Assembly (NCBI GenBank): GCA_016235665.1
Contig: JACRJI010000008.1
Location: 124,001-188,000, forward strand
From: a candidate division TA06 bacterium
GTDB taxonomy: Bacteria > Edwardsbacteria > AC1 > EtOH8
Direction: 5' to 3'
DNA length: 64,000 nucleotides
This document shows, piece after piece, positions 16,480-25,932 of the stretch. Position numbers and translations under genes: made by a program. The notes beneath the pieces were generated by a model. The model saw only the letters and a program-made list of their open reading frames with translations. It did not search any database and was not told where the DNA came from. The first letter of the stretch is position 1; each line of letters begins with the position of its first letter.

Positions 16480-17733
16480 TTACTGTTTCAGTAATTCCTC
16501 AATTTCTTTGAGCAAAAGCTGGTCCAGATTATCCCGGTAGCCGATATGGCGATACCGGATGATGCCGGCCTTGTCGACCACAAAAGTTGTGGGGATCCCG
16601 GTTATCTGGTAGACCTTGTCAATGCCGTTGCCCATCATCCCTCCCATCAGGACCGGGAAACCATAGCCTTTTTGGCTCCAGAATGAGCTTACTATGTCCT
16701 TCTTGTCAATTCCTTCTAAATTCACGGCAAAGAACAGGACCCCTTTGCCCTGGCTGGCCAGAAAGGCCTTGTCCACCAGGGGCAGGCTCAGCTTGCAGGG
16801 CTGGCACCAGGTGGCCCAAAAATCAAGCACCACCACCTGGCCCCGGTGGTCCGAAAGCTTGTGCATTGCGCCATCCAGGTCAGGCAGGCTGAACTCCGGA
16901 GCCGGCCGGCCGACCACAGATGCGGCCGAGGTTGAATCGGCCTTGATCTCCTCCGCTGTTTTTTTATCCCGGGCCTTGGTCAAAATATCTTCCATGCCCT
17001 TTTTGCTCTTATAACGGGCCAGATAAACCGTTTCAAAATCAGTTTTGGCCTTTTGGGGATCCTCCACCTGTCCGGCCAAGGCATCGGCCAGATGGGTGAT
17101 TGCCGAATCAAGCTGTCTGGTCTGATAATAAGCCAGGCCCAGATGATATTCAATGGTTGGTTCAGAGATGTATTTGAAGGCTTCCTGCAATTGCTCCAAG
17201 GCCTTGAAATAATTTCCCTGCTGGTAATACACCCAGCCGTAGGTGTCCAGATAATTGCCGATGGTCTGGGACTTGGTTCTGTCCCAGCGTTCCTGGGTGA
17301 TGTCCCAGGGTTTGGTTTTGAACTCTTCCTTGGCCAGATCGATAGACCTTTTGGAATAGGTTTCGGCCGAATCCAAGTCTGTCTTGTTCCTGGCCAACTC
17401 GTAGGCCAGGTTGTTCAGCAGATTGTGGTCTTTGGGATCGAGCGCTATCGCTGACTTGAAGCCTTCAGCCATCTCCGGCCCCTGGCCCAGCTGGGAATGG
17501 TTCTGGGCGATGATGACGTACAGCCCTTTTTGGACGTTCTTGTCCAGCCAGGTTGTGTTTTTCAGGAACCCTTTGGCCAGTTCTATCCTTTTGCCCGGAT
17601 CGCCTTCGGCCTCCAGCTGCTCGGACATCTTGATCAGCTTGCTCTGGCGGTCAAACCAGATCATCGAAGAGCCGATGACGGCCGCCAGGCTCAGGGCCAT
17701 CATCAATTTCAACAGGAAAGGAACTTTCTTCAT
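16480..17733 (-). CDS. Membrane-anchored TPR protein with TlpA-like thioredoxin domain
   Basis: 417 residues. An N-terminal hydrophobic segment (LLKLMMALSLAAVIGSSMIWF, residues 8-28) is an anchor or uncleaved signal. Residues 60-250 hold TPR-like helical repeats ('HNLLNNLAYELARN', 'TYGWVYYQQGNYFKALEQL', 'YHLGLAYYQTRQLDSAITHL'). The C-terminal AhpC/TSA-TlpA domain starts at 'GRPAPEFSLPDLDG' and has the redox motif WCQPC in 'VVLDFWATWCQPCK', followed by 'GIPTTFVVDKAG'. TlpA-like proteins reduce disulfides on the outer face of the membrane, for example in cytochrome maturation. The TPR part may recruit a client, which cannot be named. It is followed directly by the tRNA-Gly promoter. Confidence 0.9.
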   Translation of the reverse strand: MKKVPFLLKLMMALSLAAVIGSSMIWFDRQSKLIKMSEQLEAEGDPGKRIELAKGFLKNTTWLDKNVQKGLYVIIAQNHSQLGQGPEMAEGFKSAIALDPKDHNLLNNLAYELARNKTDLDSAETYSKRSIDLAKEEFKTKPWDITQERWDRTKSQTIGNYLDTYGWVYYQQGNYFKALEQLQEAFKYISEPTIEYHLGLAYYQTRQLDSAITHLADALAGQVEDPQKAKTDFETVYLARYKSKKGMEDILTKARDKKTAEEIKADSTSAASVVGRPAPEFSLPDLDGAMHKLSDHRGQVVVLDFWATWCQPCKLSLPLVDKAFLASQGKGVLFFAVNLEGIDKKDIVSSFWSQKGYGFPVLMGGMMGNGIDKVYQITGIPTTFVVDKAGIIRYRHIGYRDNLDQLLLKEIEELLKQ

Positions 17734-17869
17734 TTTTTCTCCTTACTATCCGCAGACGCCGTCGTGAGCGTTAACCGAACGATTGCGCCGATTTACGCTG
17801 AATATTTGACTTAACGCATTGGCCAATTGGTTAGTAACTTGTACATTATGAATAGTAACCTGGAAATAA

Positions 17870-17898
17870 TTTTCGCGCCATTTCGCGTTTTTCGTGGA
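17870..17898. repeat. Degenerate 'TTTCGCG..TTTCGTGG' repeat
   Basis: TTTTCGCGCCATTTCGCGTT followed by TTTCGTGG resembles the short dispersed intergenic motif often seen as repeated TTTCGTG. It lies 22 nt beyond the pyrG stop codon. No terminator is visible in 17734-17919. Confidence 0.4.
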
Positions 17899-17919
17899 CA
17901 ATGGTCGTCAGTATCTGTT

Positions 17920-19536
<1,617 letters not shown>

Positions 19537-19561
19537 ATATCTCCGATTATTTAATTCCAAT

Positions 19562-19614
19562 TAGCCACAGAGAATACCCTGAGCATTGTCGAAGGGGCGC
19601 AGAAACATAGAGAA
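19562..19614. repeat. Nested dispersed repeats in the pyrG leader
   Basis: An 'AGCCACAGAGA...CGCAGAAACATAGAGAA' repeat is split by the near-palindromic 20-mer CCCTGAGCATTGTCGAAGGG (19577-19596). The split halves read as a continuous 'CACAGAG-CGCAGAAACATAGAGAA' repeat of the kind also seen at 50812-50843. Confidence 0.6.
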
Positions 19615-19640
19615 TATCATATTACATACAACAAACCGTA

Positions 19641-19669
19641 AGTTTAACCTAAAATAAAATTTATGTCAA
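19641..19669 (-). promoter_or_regulatory. Promoter of pyrG
   Basis: On the minus strand TTGACA (19669-19664), 17 nt and TAAACT (19646-19641). Confidence 0.75.
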
Positions 19670-19731
19670 TGGAATAGTGAGGCAATACTTTTCAATGAAA
19701 AAGCTTAAATTAGATTGCGTTTAAATTCGCT

Positions 19732-19929
19732 TTAGGATTTCTTTGTTACAAACAATAAAAACACCGTTAGCATGCAACAAAACATGCTTAAAAAAAACAA
19801 ACTTATTATAAACTCTGGTATATCAATTCTTCTATACATATTAACAAATGACCAAACAACTGCTGTCGCAAGTGAAATAGTAGAAATGATGCCTAGTACT
19901 TTAATAATCTTTCTCATTACCAATCTCAT
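19732..19929 (-). CDS. Possible small two-helix membrane protein
   Basis: A 65-residue frame in an AT-rich gap between comEC and pyrG. It encodes two plausible transmembrane segments (VLGIISTISLATAVVWSFV and FIISLFFLSMFCCMLTVFLLFV) separated by a short polar loop with two Arg and one Asp, and ends in Lys-Lys-Ser. The start is uncertain: the fifth codon is also ATG and no strong Shine-Dalgarno is visible. Hydrophobic frames arise by chance in AT-rich DNA, so this is a weak call. Confidence 0.35.
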   Translation of the reverse strand: MRLVMRKIIKVLGIISTISLATAVVWSFVNMYRRIDIPEFIISLFFLSMFCCMLTVFLLFVTKKS

Positions 19930-19975
19930 TGCATTAGTTAGTTATATTCCAATAATAAGAAATTAGTAAATAATC

Positions 19976-22312
19976 TCACTCCACCATCGTCTTCACAACC
20001 AGCCTGCTCCCATCCGTCTCCATCTCAATCGCACCTTGCTCATCCGTCCGGTAGATCTTGGCCCCGGCTGCCTGGTAGCCTTCCACCACCTCCGGCGAAG
20101 GATGCCCGAAACGGTTGTTCTGGCCCACTTGGATCACGGCTATCTCAGGGCTGATGGCACTGATCACCGCCGGTGAATTATTGATGTGCGAGCCGTGGTG
20201 CGGGACCTTCAGTACCGTGCATTTGGGCAAAAGGCATTTGGCATACAAGGTGTCCTCCAACTGCGGGCCCATGTCCCCGGTGAACAGGAAAGACTTCTGC
20301 CCGTATTGGATGAAACAGACTATGGAAGACTCGTTGGCGTCCGATGCCGAGTCCCTTTGACAGAAGACGAAACCCCGGGCGGGAGAGATGCCGGACAAGG
20401 TATCGTAGCCCCACAGGGTATCGATATCGGTCTTGGACTTGACTGCAGCCTCCATAGCTGATAGGAACAAGGGTTGGTCGCACTGGTGGCCAGAAATCAT
20501 CAGTTTCTTTATATTGACATGTGAAAGCAGGTGGGAAAACCCTCCGGCATGGTCTGCGTCCCCGTGGCTGATGATGGACAGATCAATGTTATTAAGACCT
20601 TGGTACTTCAGGAACGGGTATATGGTCCGCTGGCCGGAGTCAAACTTCTCCTGGCTGGGTCCGGCGTCTATCAGAATGGTTTTACCGTTGGGAAATTGGA
20701 TCAAAGCGGCGTCACCCTGCCCTACATCCAGATAAGTTACCTTTAGTTTATCAACAGTTACGAATGTCTTAGACCAGATGAATATGTTCAAAACAGTCAA
20801 TAAAAATACAATAATTACAAATCGTATCTTCTTAATCTTATTAAAGTTAAAAATTATAATTAATGTTGTGGTATAAATTAAAGTTTGACTTAAATCAGGC
20901 CTTGGCCAGGTAATGACTCCGAATTTGACCATGTCGAACAGCTCCACCGATTTCAAGGATATCCAGCTGGCGGCGTAAGCCGAGGCGGCCAGCGGCCATA
21001 CCACCCAACTGCCCAAAGGATACAGCATGGACATCAAAAGCCCCAGGGCCAAAAGCAGGTTGGTGGTCGGTACCACCACCAGGTTGGCCAAAAGTGATAT
21101 GGTAGGTATCTTGTGGAAATGGTAAGCCAGGAAAGGGGCGGTGAATATCTGGGCGGCCAGGGATACCGCCAGGGGCAATAGCAGCCATTCCCTCAGAACT
21201 TCGTTCTCTGTGATCCTAAACAACTGATTTTGGATGGGCCGGGTCAAAGCCAGTATCCCGGCGGTGGCGGCGAAGGAAAGCTGGAAACCCACGTCAAACA
21301 GCGATTGGGGCCAAAAGAACAGGATCAAAAGCCCGGCCAGGCCCAGCATGTTTAGGCCGTTCCCCTGCCTTTCGAACAGCCCTCCCAGCAATACTGCTAT
21401 AGCCATGATGGCGGCCCGGACAATGGATGGCGGCGATCCGGTCAAAAGAGTATAGAACACCAGTCCGGTGCAGGTCCCCAAAGCCGCCCAGCGCCGGGGA
21501 ACCCGGACTATTCTCAGCACCAGGAACAAGATGAAGGCCACCAGCACCACATGCAGGCCGGAGACCGCCAAAACATGGGTGGTTCCGGTATTGGAGAAGG
21601 CTTCCTGCACCCTGGCCGAAAGGCCGCTGCGCTCGCCCAAAGCCAGACCCAACAGCAGGGCCTTCTCGTCGCACTGCAAATATTTATCAGATAGACCTCG
21701 GATATACTGCCGTGCCGGGATCACCACTTTTGGCATCAACCAACCGCCCCGGCCGGTCTCTGCCAGTCTTATGTGCTCTAGGCTGAGAGAACCCCGGACC
21801 TCGCTGCGATCCAGGTAAGCCCGGTAATCAAAACCTCCGGGATTCCTTCTTTGGGGCAGAAGGTTCCATTTACCCTGCACTAACAATAATTCACCGTAAT
21901 CGGGTATATGCTCAGGGTCTGGGACTGAACGTGCTAAAACCTTGAAATCGGCCGGCCGCCAGACATCGCTGCTGTCTAAATAGGAAAGCACTTGGGCGGT
22001 GAAGCGGTACCGGCCTTCGCTGGATTGCGGCTCGGAAACCACCTGTACCATGGCTATCTGCTGCCTTCCCTCCTGCCACTGGCAGTTTTTGACCGAGATT
22101 CTGAACTGATAACCCAAAAATCCGGCGGAAATGATCAGCAGCGCCAGCCAAACCTGTGAAATTCTTTCTTTGGACCGGAAAACAAACGTCAGAAAAAGAA
22201 AGATAATCACCGCCAGAACGGCAAAAATAATCGGGATACTAACCGCCGAAGTGGCCAGTATCCCGAGGGAAAACAATAAGAACACTTTCAGGGCCGGAGT
22301 TCTGTCCATCAA
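19976..22312 (-). CDS. comEC: ComEC/Rec2 DNA-uptake channel
   Basis: The 778-residue inner-membrane channel that carries single-stranded DNA into the cytoplasm during natural transformation. An N-terminal block of helices is followed by a DUF4131-type periplasmic/OB domain. The competence core starts at 'NTGTTHVLAVSGLHVVLVAF' with about eight helices. The C-terminal metallo-beta-lactamase domain begins 'LDVGQGDAALIQFPNGKTILID' and has 'SHGDADHAGG' and 'VPHHGSH' metal motifs. All three domains of the long form are present. The upstream TPR gene ends 9 nt before its start, so the two are translated from one message. No other competence genes are in the window except possibly the ExeA-like ATPase. 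Confidence 0.95.
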   Translation of the reverse strand: MMDRTPALKVFLLFSLGILATSAVSIPIIFAVLAVIIFLFLTFVFRSKERISQVWLALLIISAGFLGYQFRISVKNCQWQEGRQQIAMVQVVSEPQSSEGRYRFTAQVLSYLDSSDVWRPADFKVLARSVPDPEHIPDYGELLLVQGKWNLLPQRRNPGGFDYRAYLDRSEVRGSLSLEHIRLAETGRGGWLMPKVVIPARQYIRGLSDKYLQCDEKALLLGLALGERSGLSARVQEAFSNTGTTHVLAVSGLHVVLVAFILFLVLRIVRVPRRWAALGTCTGLVFYTLLTGSPPSIVRAAIMAIAVLLGGLFERQGNGLNMLGLAGLLILFFWPQSLFDVGFQLSFAATAGILALTRPIQNQLFRITENEVLREWLLLPLAVSLAAQIFTAPFLAYHFHKIPTISLLANLVVVPTTNLLLALGLLMSMLYPLGSWVVWPLAASAYAASWISLKSVELFDMVKFGVITWPRPDLSQTLIYTTTLIIIFNFNKIKKIRFVIIVFLLTVLNIFIWSKTFVTVDKLKVTYLDVGQGDAALIQFPNGKTILIDAGPSQEKFDSGQRTIYPFLKYQGLNNIDLSIISHGDADHAGGFSHLLSHVNIKKLMISGHQCDQPLFLSAMEAAVKSKTDIDTLWGYDTLSGISPARGFVFCQRDSASDANESSIVCFIQYGQKSFLFTGDMGPQLEDTLYAKCLLPKCTVLKVPHHGSHINNSPAVISAISPEIAVIQVGQNNRFGHPSPEVVEGYQAAGAKIYRTDEQGAIEMETDGSRLVVKTMVE

Positions 22313-22321
22313 AACACCGTT

Positions 22322-24883
22322 TTAAACGTAAGAGATTCTCTGTTTCTCCGGCTTCTTTAGCTTGGACGGTATAGGCTTGGGTTTGGGCGAGGTATCCATC
22401 TCAGCCGAAGGCATTTCTTCCTGGGGCCGGGCGGGCGGCTGGGGTGCATAGGCCGGAGCAGCAGGCTGGGGAGGCGCCGGCCGTGGAGCCGGTGCTGCTG
22501 CCGTCGGGGCATGCATCTGAGGCTGGGGCTGGGCAATGCTGGGCCGGGGCGGGGCTGCCGGCAGGGGCGCGGGCGGGGAAGGCGGTTGAAACTGGGGCTG
22601 GGGAGCAGCCGGCGCCGGACGGGGCATGGCGGGCGGAACTGCGGGCCGGGGCGGCAGAGAAGCAGGCTGAGCCTGTAGCGGCGCCTGGGTTGGCTGGGGC
22701 ACCGGCTGGGCAGCCGGGCGGGGCGGCGGGGGCGCTGGTAAAGGAGCTTTGACCGGCTGGGCCGGAGCTGGTTTCGGGTCCGGGGCTGCCGCTGCCGGTT
22801 TAAGCTGCTGTAGTTTTTGAGCTACGTCCTTAAAGGAAACATCCGCCGAATATATTTCTTCGTAAGCCTTGATGGCATTGTCTATCTCGCCCACGCTTTC
22901 GTAGGACTGGGCCAGGTTGTAGCGCAGACCCATGTAAGCCTCTTCCTCGAAACCCGGGGTGGCCAGACCGCGTTCCATCTGGCGGATGGCGAATTTGTAT
23001 TCCCCCCGTTCCATGAAACAAATGCCCAACATTTCAAAGGATTTCAGTCTTTCTTTGTCTCCCTTGGAAGATATCTGGAATTCGGCGATGGCCTCCTGCA
23101 CCAGGCCCATTTCCTTGTAGGCGATGCCCAGGTCGTAGTGTCCCTGAAAATCTTCCTGCTTGATGCTTTGGTAAACACCTTCCTTGAACTCGGCCAGGAT
23201 ATCGTTAAGGGAAAGATATTCCTCCTGAGCCTGAGGCGTTTGGGACTGGTCGTCGTCGGCTACGCTGAACTTGACCCGCGACTGACGGCCTCCTTCCACC
23301 ATCTCCCGTCCCCAATGGACGTTGTCGTCCTGGGCGGGCTGGCCGCCATGGGGCTCGGAGGTCAAATGGCTGTGCTCTTCTTCCTGTTCCTCCGACGGCT
23401 GGGAATGCATAAAGCCCTGATCGGACAGACCCGTTCCCGGTTCCTGTACCGGCATTTGCCAGCTGGGAGTTTCGGGAGCAGCCGGTTCCATCTGGGGGGA
23501 TATGGCTGGCTGAATGGATGAAAAATCAAAACTGGCAGATGCGGCCGGGGCTGTCTCCGGTACCGGGGATTGAATGTTTATTGACGGAGGTTTGATGCTG
23601 ATCGACGGAGGCTGAATACTGATGGATGGTGCCGGTGCTGCCGGTGGAGCGATTGGCTGGGGCGGGGCCTTGGGTTCGGGCTGGGCTTGGAAGCTCGGCG
23701 TGTCCATTGCCCCTTCGGGCATCTCCGGAAGCAGAAGGGAAAGGCTTTCCAAGGCGGTCTCATTGACCGGGTCTATCTCCAGCACTTTCTGATAGACCGC
23801 TGCCGCCTGTTCCTTCAGTTCCCGGCGGTAAAGACACTCGGCCAGACCCAGATAGGCGTCCACCATGGCTTCGGGTTGATTGGCCTGCAGTGATATCTCC
23901 ACCAGCTTCTGCCGGCTCCTCAACTCCAGAGGCTGCAGCTCGGCTATCTTCTTGTATATGGCAATGGATTTGGAAATGTTGCCGTCGCCCAGATAACCAT
24001 TGGCCGCGGTATGATACTGGTCCAGGGCCTCCTGGGTGGAGCCGATCTCCACCAGCAGATCTCCCAATTCCACGTTGGTGGCCCAGTCCTGTTTTGGTGG
24101 TTCCGGCGCGGCCGGTTTCTCCGGCTCTCTCTGGATGGACAGAGTAGGAATATCCATTGCCGGTTTTTCCCGCTGGGGCGGGACTTCCAACTGGATTTCT
24201 GGATTGGCATGGTGGGTCAGTTCATCTATCACCTGCTGGGGCCGGATCTCGGGGGCCGGGGCCGGAGCAACGGCGCTGGGCGCGGCTGTCTCGCCCTTCA
24301 TGCTGCGGACCTTGGCGTCAATGGCCTCGGCCTCTATCATCCGGCCGTTCTCCCGGTAGGCCTGGGCCAGCTTGGTGAATTCTTCTATGGCTTCGGGCAC
24401 CCGTTTTTGGGAAAGATACATGTCGGCCAGTTTGGAACGGATGGCCAGGTTCTGGGGGTTGAGCTCTACTATCTGATGATATACCGGGAAAGCCAGATCG
24501 GGCTTACCTTCCTTGATCTTGCGTTCCGAGTACTCCAGCAGGTTGGTGATGGCTTCGTTGATCAGTCCCTGCTGAATGTAGAGATCACCCAGCATCTTGT
24601 ATATTTCGGGATCGTCCTTCCGGCTGCGGAGGATCTTTTTGCAGACCGCGATGGCGTTGTTGTACAGAGCATCGTTGCCGTACCCCTTGGCGGCTTCCAT
24701 GTAATTGGTCACCGCCTCGTCAATGTTGTTGAGCTTGACGAAGGCATCGCCGATGAAATTGTACACGCTGGCGTTGCCGGGCTCCAGCTCCAACACCTTC
24801 TTGTACTCCAGCACCGCCTTGGCGTAATCTCCCTTTTGGAAGAATTCGGCTGCCTTGGTCCTTATTTGATCAACTTTTGCCAC
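22322..24883 (-). CDS. Large TPR protein with two Pro/Ala-rich linkers
   Basis: 853 residues, no signal peptide, probably cytoplasmic. Residues 1-200 hold a TPR superhelix ('AKAVLEYKKVLELEPGNASVYNFIGDAFVKL'). A second TPR block at about 260-390 follows a Pro-rich linker. A third block after residue 560 begins 'SLNDILAEFKEGVYQSIKQ' and 'HYDLGIAYKEMGLVQEAIAEF', a pattern I know from delta-proteobacterial and FCB TPR proteins. The last 150 residues are an extreme Pro/Ala/Gln linker ending in a basic tail (KPKPIPSKLKKPEKQRISYV). The third block is clearly paralogous to the C-terminal half of the 25933 gene. It is a probable scaffold for the neighbouring ATPase; the partner is not identifiable. 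Confidence 0.85.
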   Translation of the reverse strand: MAKVDQIRTKAAEFFQKGDYAKAVLEYKKVLELEPGNASVYNFIGDAFVKLNNIDEAVTNYMEAAKGYGNDALYNNAIAVCKKILRSRKDDPEIYKMLGDLYIQQGLINEAITNLLEYSERKIKEGKPDLAFPVYHQIVELNPQNLAIRSKLADMYLSQKRVPEAIEEFTKLAQAYRENGRMIEAEAIDAKVRSMKGETAAPSAVAPAPAPEIRPQQVIDELTHHANPEIQLEVPPQREKPAMDIPTLSIQREPEKPAAPEPPKQDWATNVELGDLLVEIGSTQEALDQYHTAANGYLGDGNISKSIAIYKKIAELQPLELRSRQKLVEISLQANQPEAMVDAYLGLAECLYRRELKEQAAAVYQKVLEIDPVNETALESLSLLLPEMPEGAMDTPSFQAQPEPKAPPQPIAPPAAPAPSISIQPPSISIKPPSINIQSPVPETAPAASASFDFSSIQPAISPQMEPAAPETPSWQMPVQEPGTGLSDQGFMHSQPSEEQEEEHSHLTSEPHGGQPAQDDNVHWGREMVEGGRQSRVKFSVADDDQSQTPQAQEEYLSLNDILAEFKEGVYQSIKQEDFQGHYDLGIAYKEMGLVQEAIAEFQISSKGDKERLKSFEMLGICFMERGEYKFAIRQMERGLATPGFEEEAYMGLRYNLAQSYESVGEIDNAIKAYEEIYSADVSFKDVAQKLQQLKPAAAAPDPKPAPAQPVKAPLPAPPPPRPAAQPVPQPTQAPLQAQPASLPPRPAVPPAMPRPAPAAPQPQFQPPSPPAPLPAAPPRPSIAQPQPQMHAPTAAAPAPRPAPPQPAAPAYAPQPPARPQEEMPSAEMDTSPKPKPIPSKLKKPEKQRISYV

Positions 24884-24966
24884 TTAATTTCAATATGTCG
24901 AAAAATTGTTCGTTTGCGTTAGAACTTTACTAAATAACCGCTAAGCTTTTCCCGGCCGGGGCCGAA

Positions 24967-24985
24967 GGAACACCAAGACACCAAG
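24967..24985. repeat. 'GAACACCAAGACACCAAG' dispersed repeat
   Basis: GGAACACCAAGACACCAAG lies in the 156-nt gap between the ExeA-like and TPR genes. It belongs to another short phrase found scattered between genes in many bacteria. Nothing else is visible in this gap. Confidence 0.5.
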
Positions 24986-25039
24986 CAAATCGTGATATAG
25001 TGAATAGTGATTTTGTGTATTGTGGTCGGAACCATTACG

Positions 25040-25915
25040 TTAAAACTGGTAATCACTGCCTACTGATGTCTCGCTGGCCGGAGTCTGTTCCTCATGTCCC
25101 CGGTCGATCCCCAGGTTGTATACCACCGTCTGGACCACCGAGGCGTCCAGCATGTCCTTTTCCAAAAGATATCCCTCTCTCAGGCAGTTGTCGCAGATGG
25201 CGTTGATCAACCGGGGATGCCCTTGAGAATAACGGGCGATCAGCTCATAGGCGGTCTCGGTAAAGAGCTCCTCCTCCCGTCCGGCTATCACCAGCCGGTG
25301 CTGGACGTATTCCTTGATGGCGGCCTCATCCAAAGCGTCCAGGTAATACTTTACCGCCACCCTCTGGTTAAGCGAAGAATCCACCAAAAGATTCTGCTCT
25401 ATCTCGGCCATGCCAAACAGGATGAAGGTGATCAATCGGACGTCCGAAAGTTCCAGATTCAAAAGGCCCCGCACTTCCTCCAAAATGGCCTGGCCACGCA
25501 ACAGATTTGCCTCGTCTATCAGGATCACCGGTTTGCGGCCTTCGGCGTGAATCTCCATCAGCCGCCGGGCCACCGCCGAAGAGACCTGGGTCTTGTCTTC
25601 GGAAAGTTCCTTGACCCCCAGCAGCGATCCGATCCGGCGCAGGAACCAGATGGGACTGAATTCTGCGTGGGTCAGGATCAGGAGCGAAGTTTCAAACCTT
25701 CCATCCTCGCGCAGGATGTCCAGCAGGCGGCGGGCCAGCATGGTCTTGCCCGAGCCCACTTCCCCGATCAGGACGCCAAGACCCCGCATCCGCTCAGCCA
25801 CGTGAGCCAGCCGCATGATGGCGTTGCTGTGCTGGGGGCTGTCATAATAAAAACGGCTGTCGGGTACGTTGGAAAAAGGATCGGCGCTGAGTTTGAAAAA
25901 ACGTTCGTAATCCAT
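25040..25915 (-). CDS. ExeA/MshM-type AAA ATPase
   Basis: A 291-residue AAA+ ATPase of the GspA/ExeA family, which helps assemble type II secretion or MSHA pilus outer-membrane parts and is also found in orphan contexts. The N-terminal family pattern 'YERFFKLSADPFSNVPDSRFYY' is complete. Walker A is GEVGSGKT near residue 52. Walker B is 'PVILIDEANLL' near residue 155. The arginine-finger region shows 'HPRLINAICDNCL'. There is no C-terminal peptidoglycan-binding domain as in full ExeA. AAGGAG lies before the ATG. It follows the 25933 TPR gene by 17 nt, so a two-gene unit is likely, with the third TPR gene and comEC further downstream. Confidence 0.9.
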   Translation of the reverse strand: MDYERFFKLSADPFSNVPDSRFYYDSPQHSNAIMRLAHVAERMRGLGVLIGEVGSGKTMLARRLLDILREDGRFETSLLILTHAEFSPIWFLRRIGSLLGVKELSEDKTQVSSAVARRLMEIHAEGRKPVILIDEANLLRGQAILEEVRGLLNLELSDVRLITFILFGMAEIEQNLLVDSSLNQRVAVKYYLDALDEAAIKEYVQHRLVIAGREEELFTETAYELIARYSQGHPRLINAICDNCLREGYLLEKDMLDASVVQTVVYNLGIDRGHEEQTPASETSVGSDYQF

Positions 25916-25932
25916 GGAACTCCTTAAAAGCT

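Noticed and set aside
19537-19560. Longer pyrG start (eight extra codons)
   Set aside because: The Shine-Dalgarno lies inside the extension, directly before the ATG at 19536, and homologues start at that Met.
25040-25915. AAA ATPase considered as a transposition (TniB/MuB-like) or defence component
   Set aside because: The N-terminal 'FFKLSADPFSN' pattern is that of ExeA/MshM, and no transposase, nuclease or other defence gene accompanies it.
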